Positions 5,211-7,093 of a stretch of 7,093 bases of DNA are shown in pieces (position 1 is the first letter of the stretch; each line of letters opens with the position of its first letter). The notes beneath the pieces are model-generated. The model searched no databases, had not been told where the DNA came from, and was given only the letters and a program-made list of their open reading frames with translations. Source of the DNA: Bacillota bacterium (GTDB lineage Bacteria; Bacillota; Clostridia; Lachnospirales; Lachnospiraceae); contig JAEYXC010000192.1 of assembly GCA_023428655.1 (NCBI GenBank), forward strand, positions 1 through 7,093. Reading direction: 5' to 3'. Position numbers and translations under genes: made by a program.

Positions 5211-7093
5211 CTATACTAACAAATCAGCCACATTGATGATTAAACTGATGCTGCCATCACCCAATAGAGTACAGCCCGAAATCCCATGAATTTTACGAAT
5301 CCTTTTGATATAATCCGGTAATGTCTTCACCACTACCTGCTGTTGTCCTAATAATTCATCCGCGAAAATACAAAGCATTTTTTCATCCTGCTCCACCATA
5401 ATAATAATTCCCTGGGTGAAATCCGTGATACGGGTCTCAACCCGGTAGATTTGATGCAATCTTAATATTGGGTAACAATTTCCACGAACCATAAGCATTT
5501 CATTCCCATCCGGATCAACAATAATATCGGAGGCAACGGGACGGAAGGATTCTTTGATTGTCATGGTAGGTATGGTATACCTGGAGCTTCCGACCTTTAC
5601 ATTCATACCATCAATAATCGCTAGGGTTAAGGGAATTTTTAAGGTGATGGCGGTTCCAATGCCTTCTTTACTATCAATGGATATCGTCCCGCCAATGGTT
5701 TCGATATTCTTAGTCACAACATCCATTCCGACACCACGACCGCTGTATTCACTGACCTGATCCTTGGTAGAAAAACCTGGCAGGAATATTAAATTATAGA
5801 TTTCCCGATCCGTCATTTCCTCCTGAGGTTTTGTTAGCAGGCCTTTCTCTAGGGCCTTAGCGATAATTTTCTGCTTATTTAGGCCTCGACCATCGTCCTT
5901 AATCGTAATCAGAACATCGCTGCCGGAATTTTTTGCTTGAAGGGTTATCCTTCCGCCTCGTGCTTTCCCTGCCGCTTCCCGCATATTTGGGGGTTCTATT
6001 CCATGATCGATGGAGTTTCTCACCAGATGCATCAGAGGGTCTGAAATATGCTCGATGATGTTCTTATCCACCTCAGTTTCCTCGCCCACCAGCTCAAGCT
6101 CCGTCTCCTTATTCAGCTTCTTATTCAAGTCACGGACTAATCGATGCATCTTCTGGAAGAAGGAGGCCAGGGGTACCATTCGAATTGACATAACCGTATC
6201 CTGTAATTCCGTTATATTCTTATGTAATTGCCTTGCAGCTTTATAAAAATCATCCAGCTCCAAGTCCTCCAGCTCAGGATTCTGTGTCACCAGCGCTTCG
6301 GAGATAACAATCTCTCCAACCAAATCCATCAGCTTATCGAGCTTCGCAACGCTGACACTGATAATGCTTTGTACTGCGGAGGGATGGGTCTGATTGTCCC
6401 TCATTCCCATATGATTGGTCCTTGAAGCAGGTACCTTGATTTCACTTACCTGGGAAGTCAGATCCGTGTGTTTTCCCTTATCCTGATCCGTTTCCTCTGA
6501 TAACTCCGTCAGCTCCAGCTTTTCTAAGAATATCGTCTGTTGAAAATATTCCTCCATCTCCGGAAAGGATTTATTGATTCTAAAATATATGGTAAACCCT
6601 TGTTCTCGAATGATCTTTATGGTATCCAAATTATCAATAATATCCTGTGGAACATAATGTATGCTATCTGAAAACTGCTTTAGATTATGAATGACGGAAT
6701 ATGCTCTGATATTCTCCATCTCACAGCCATCTTCAAAAAACAGGATTGCTTTATAGTAATGCATGGAAGCTGCTGTCAACGGTTTATCCGGGATTATGTA
6801 ATATTGGAGCTTTTCTTGTGAAGCAGGCTTTTCATTAAGATGAGGCTTATCGTAGCTTCCTTTCAAATCCTCTAAAAAAGCTGTGATTTCTTCCATTAAG
6901 GTATCACAGTTTCCTTCACCGGATGTATGATTCTGGATTTTTTCCAGCTCCAGCTTAATAAAATCGACTCCATTTAAAAGTAGGTCTGATAGAGTTCTGG
7001 TATCGATGGCCTCGGGCCTCTGCTCACGAATAAAATAGAACAAGTCCTCCATGGAATGAGCTAAATTTGCAATGTTATTAAAAAGCATCATAG
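5211..7093 (-). CDS. cheA: CheA-type chemotaxis histidine kinase, 5' end cut by window edge
   Basis: Cytoplasmic kinase that, in the CheA family, autophosphorylates on a P1 histidine under control of chemoreceptors and CheW, then passes phosphate to CheY-like and CheB-like receivers. In-window residues, numbered from the ATG at 7091: remnant of the P1/Hpt helical bundle (about 1-80); a P2-like receiver-binding domain (about 108-195, with DGCEMENIRAY); a polar linker (196-240); P3 dimerisation helices (about 243-310); P4 ATPase (about 311-486) with N box N359/H363, G1 box D399-D400-G-R-G and G2 box GRGVGMDVV at 451-459; CheW-like P5 (487-626). The ATG at 7091 is not the true start: the reading frame continues to the edge (preceding codon ends in CT) and the protein begins in mid-Hpt. 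The MMLFNNIANLAHSMEDL segment is what normally follows the H-x-x-KG-x-x phosphorylation motif, so that motif should lie just outside. Stop TAG at 5213-5211. Catalytic motifs in view are intact. No CheW, CheB, CheR or receptor gene lies in the window. Confidence 0.95.
   Translation of the reverse strand, partial: MMLFNNIANLAHSMEDLFYFIREQRPEAIDTRTLSDLLLNGVDFIKLELEKIQNHTSGEGNCDTLMEEITAFLEDLKGSYDKPHLNEKPASQEKLQYYIIPDKPLTAASMHYYKAILFFEDGCEMENIRAYSVIHNLKQFSDSIHYVPQDIIDNLDTIKIIREQGFTIYFRINKSFPEMEEYFQQTIFLEKLELTELSEETDQDKGKHTDLTSQVSEIKVPASRTNHMGMRDNQTHPSAVQSIISVSVAKLDKLMDLVGEIVISEALVTQNPELEDLELDDFYKAARQLHKNITELQDTVMSIRMVPLASFFQKMHRLVRDLNKKLNKETELELVGEETEVDKNIIEHISDPLMHLVRNSIDHGIEPPNMREAAGKARGGRITLQAKNSGSDVLITIKDDGRGLNKQKIIAKALEKGLLTKPQEEMTDREIYNLIFLPGFSTKDQVSEYSGRGVGMDVVTKNIETIGGTISIDSKEGIGTAITLKIPLTLAIIDGMNVKVGSSRYTIPTMTIKESFRPVASDIIVDPDGNEMLMVRGNCYPILRLHQIYRVETRITDFTQGIIIMVEQDEKMLCIFADELLGQQQVVVKTLPDYIKRIRKIHGISGCTLLGDGSISLIINVADLLV

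Larger units (their letters stand above)
1..7093 (-). other. Probable four-gene operon: cheA, hybrid kinase, response regulator, c-di-GMP enzyme
   Basis: All four genes run on the minus strand with gaps of 69, 1 and 28 nt. Each internal start has its own Shine-Dalgarno sequence, and no strong hairpin followed by a T run is seen at any junction. The promoter is expected to the right of the window and the operon end to the left. The shared theme, phosphotransfer and c-di-GMP, supports one pathway, but co-transcription is inferred from spacing only. Confidence 0.75.

Noticed and set aside
5195..5212. Inverted repeat AGGTG-8 nt-CACCT at the cheA/hybrid kinase junction, considered as a terminator or attenuator.
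   Set aside because: Only five base pairs with an 8-nt AT-rich loop and no T run after it on the minus strand; it is too weak to call and is probably chance.
7089..7091. ATG at the right edge as a genuine cheA start, giving a CheA lacking the P1 phosphorylation site.
   Set aside because: The frame stays open to the edge, and the first residues match the middle of an Hpt domain just after the usual H-x-x-KG motif. The absence of the histidine is due to the window boundary, not to the gene, unless the flanking sequence shows otherwise.

Overview
The window is one compact, co-directional signal-transduction gene cluster, with every gene on the minus strand. Read in transcription order (right to left) it holds: a CheA-type chemotaxis kinase cut by the right edge; a three-PAS hybrid histidine kinase; a stand-alone CheY-like response regulator; and a membrane-anchored PAS-GGDEF-EAL cyclic-di-GMP enzyme cut by the left edge. 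The gaps are 69 nt (or 0 nt if a GTG start is used), 1 nt and 28 nt. No convincing terminator or promoter lies between them, so they probably form one operon whose promoter is to the right of the window.

Organism: the modest GC content, purine-rich Shine-Dalgarno sequences (AAAGGAAGGG, AGGGAGG), frequent ATA/AGA/AGG codons and the protein sequence style suggest a Gram-positive of the class Clostridia, plausibly a Lachnospiraceae-like anaerobe. This is inference from style, not a database match.

Layout: 5211-7093 cheA (its 5' end, including the P1 phosphorylation histidine, lies outside); 2376-5141 hybrid histidine kinase (PAS-PAS-PAS-HisKA-HATPase-REC plus a C-terminal helical region that looks like a divergent Hpt); 1958-2374 single-domain response regulator; 1-1929 PAS-GGDEF-EAL protein, continuously open for 643 codons to the left edge. 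Almost every base is coding. There are no RNA genes, mobile elements, CRISPR arrays or long repeats.

How they may work together (inference): two histidine-kinase inputs, an array-type CheA and a cytoplasmic PAS sensor with a cysteine cluster, could converge on the small response regulator, with the last gene giving a cyclic-di-GMP output. The most interesting points are the cysteine-cluster PAS domain, the cryptic Hpt-like tail that could close a four-step phosphorelay, the missing inhibitory I-site in the GGDEF domain, the EVL variant of the EAL motif, and the joining of CheA to a c-di-GMP enzyme in one apparent operon.
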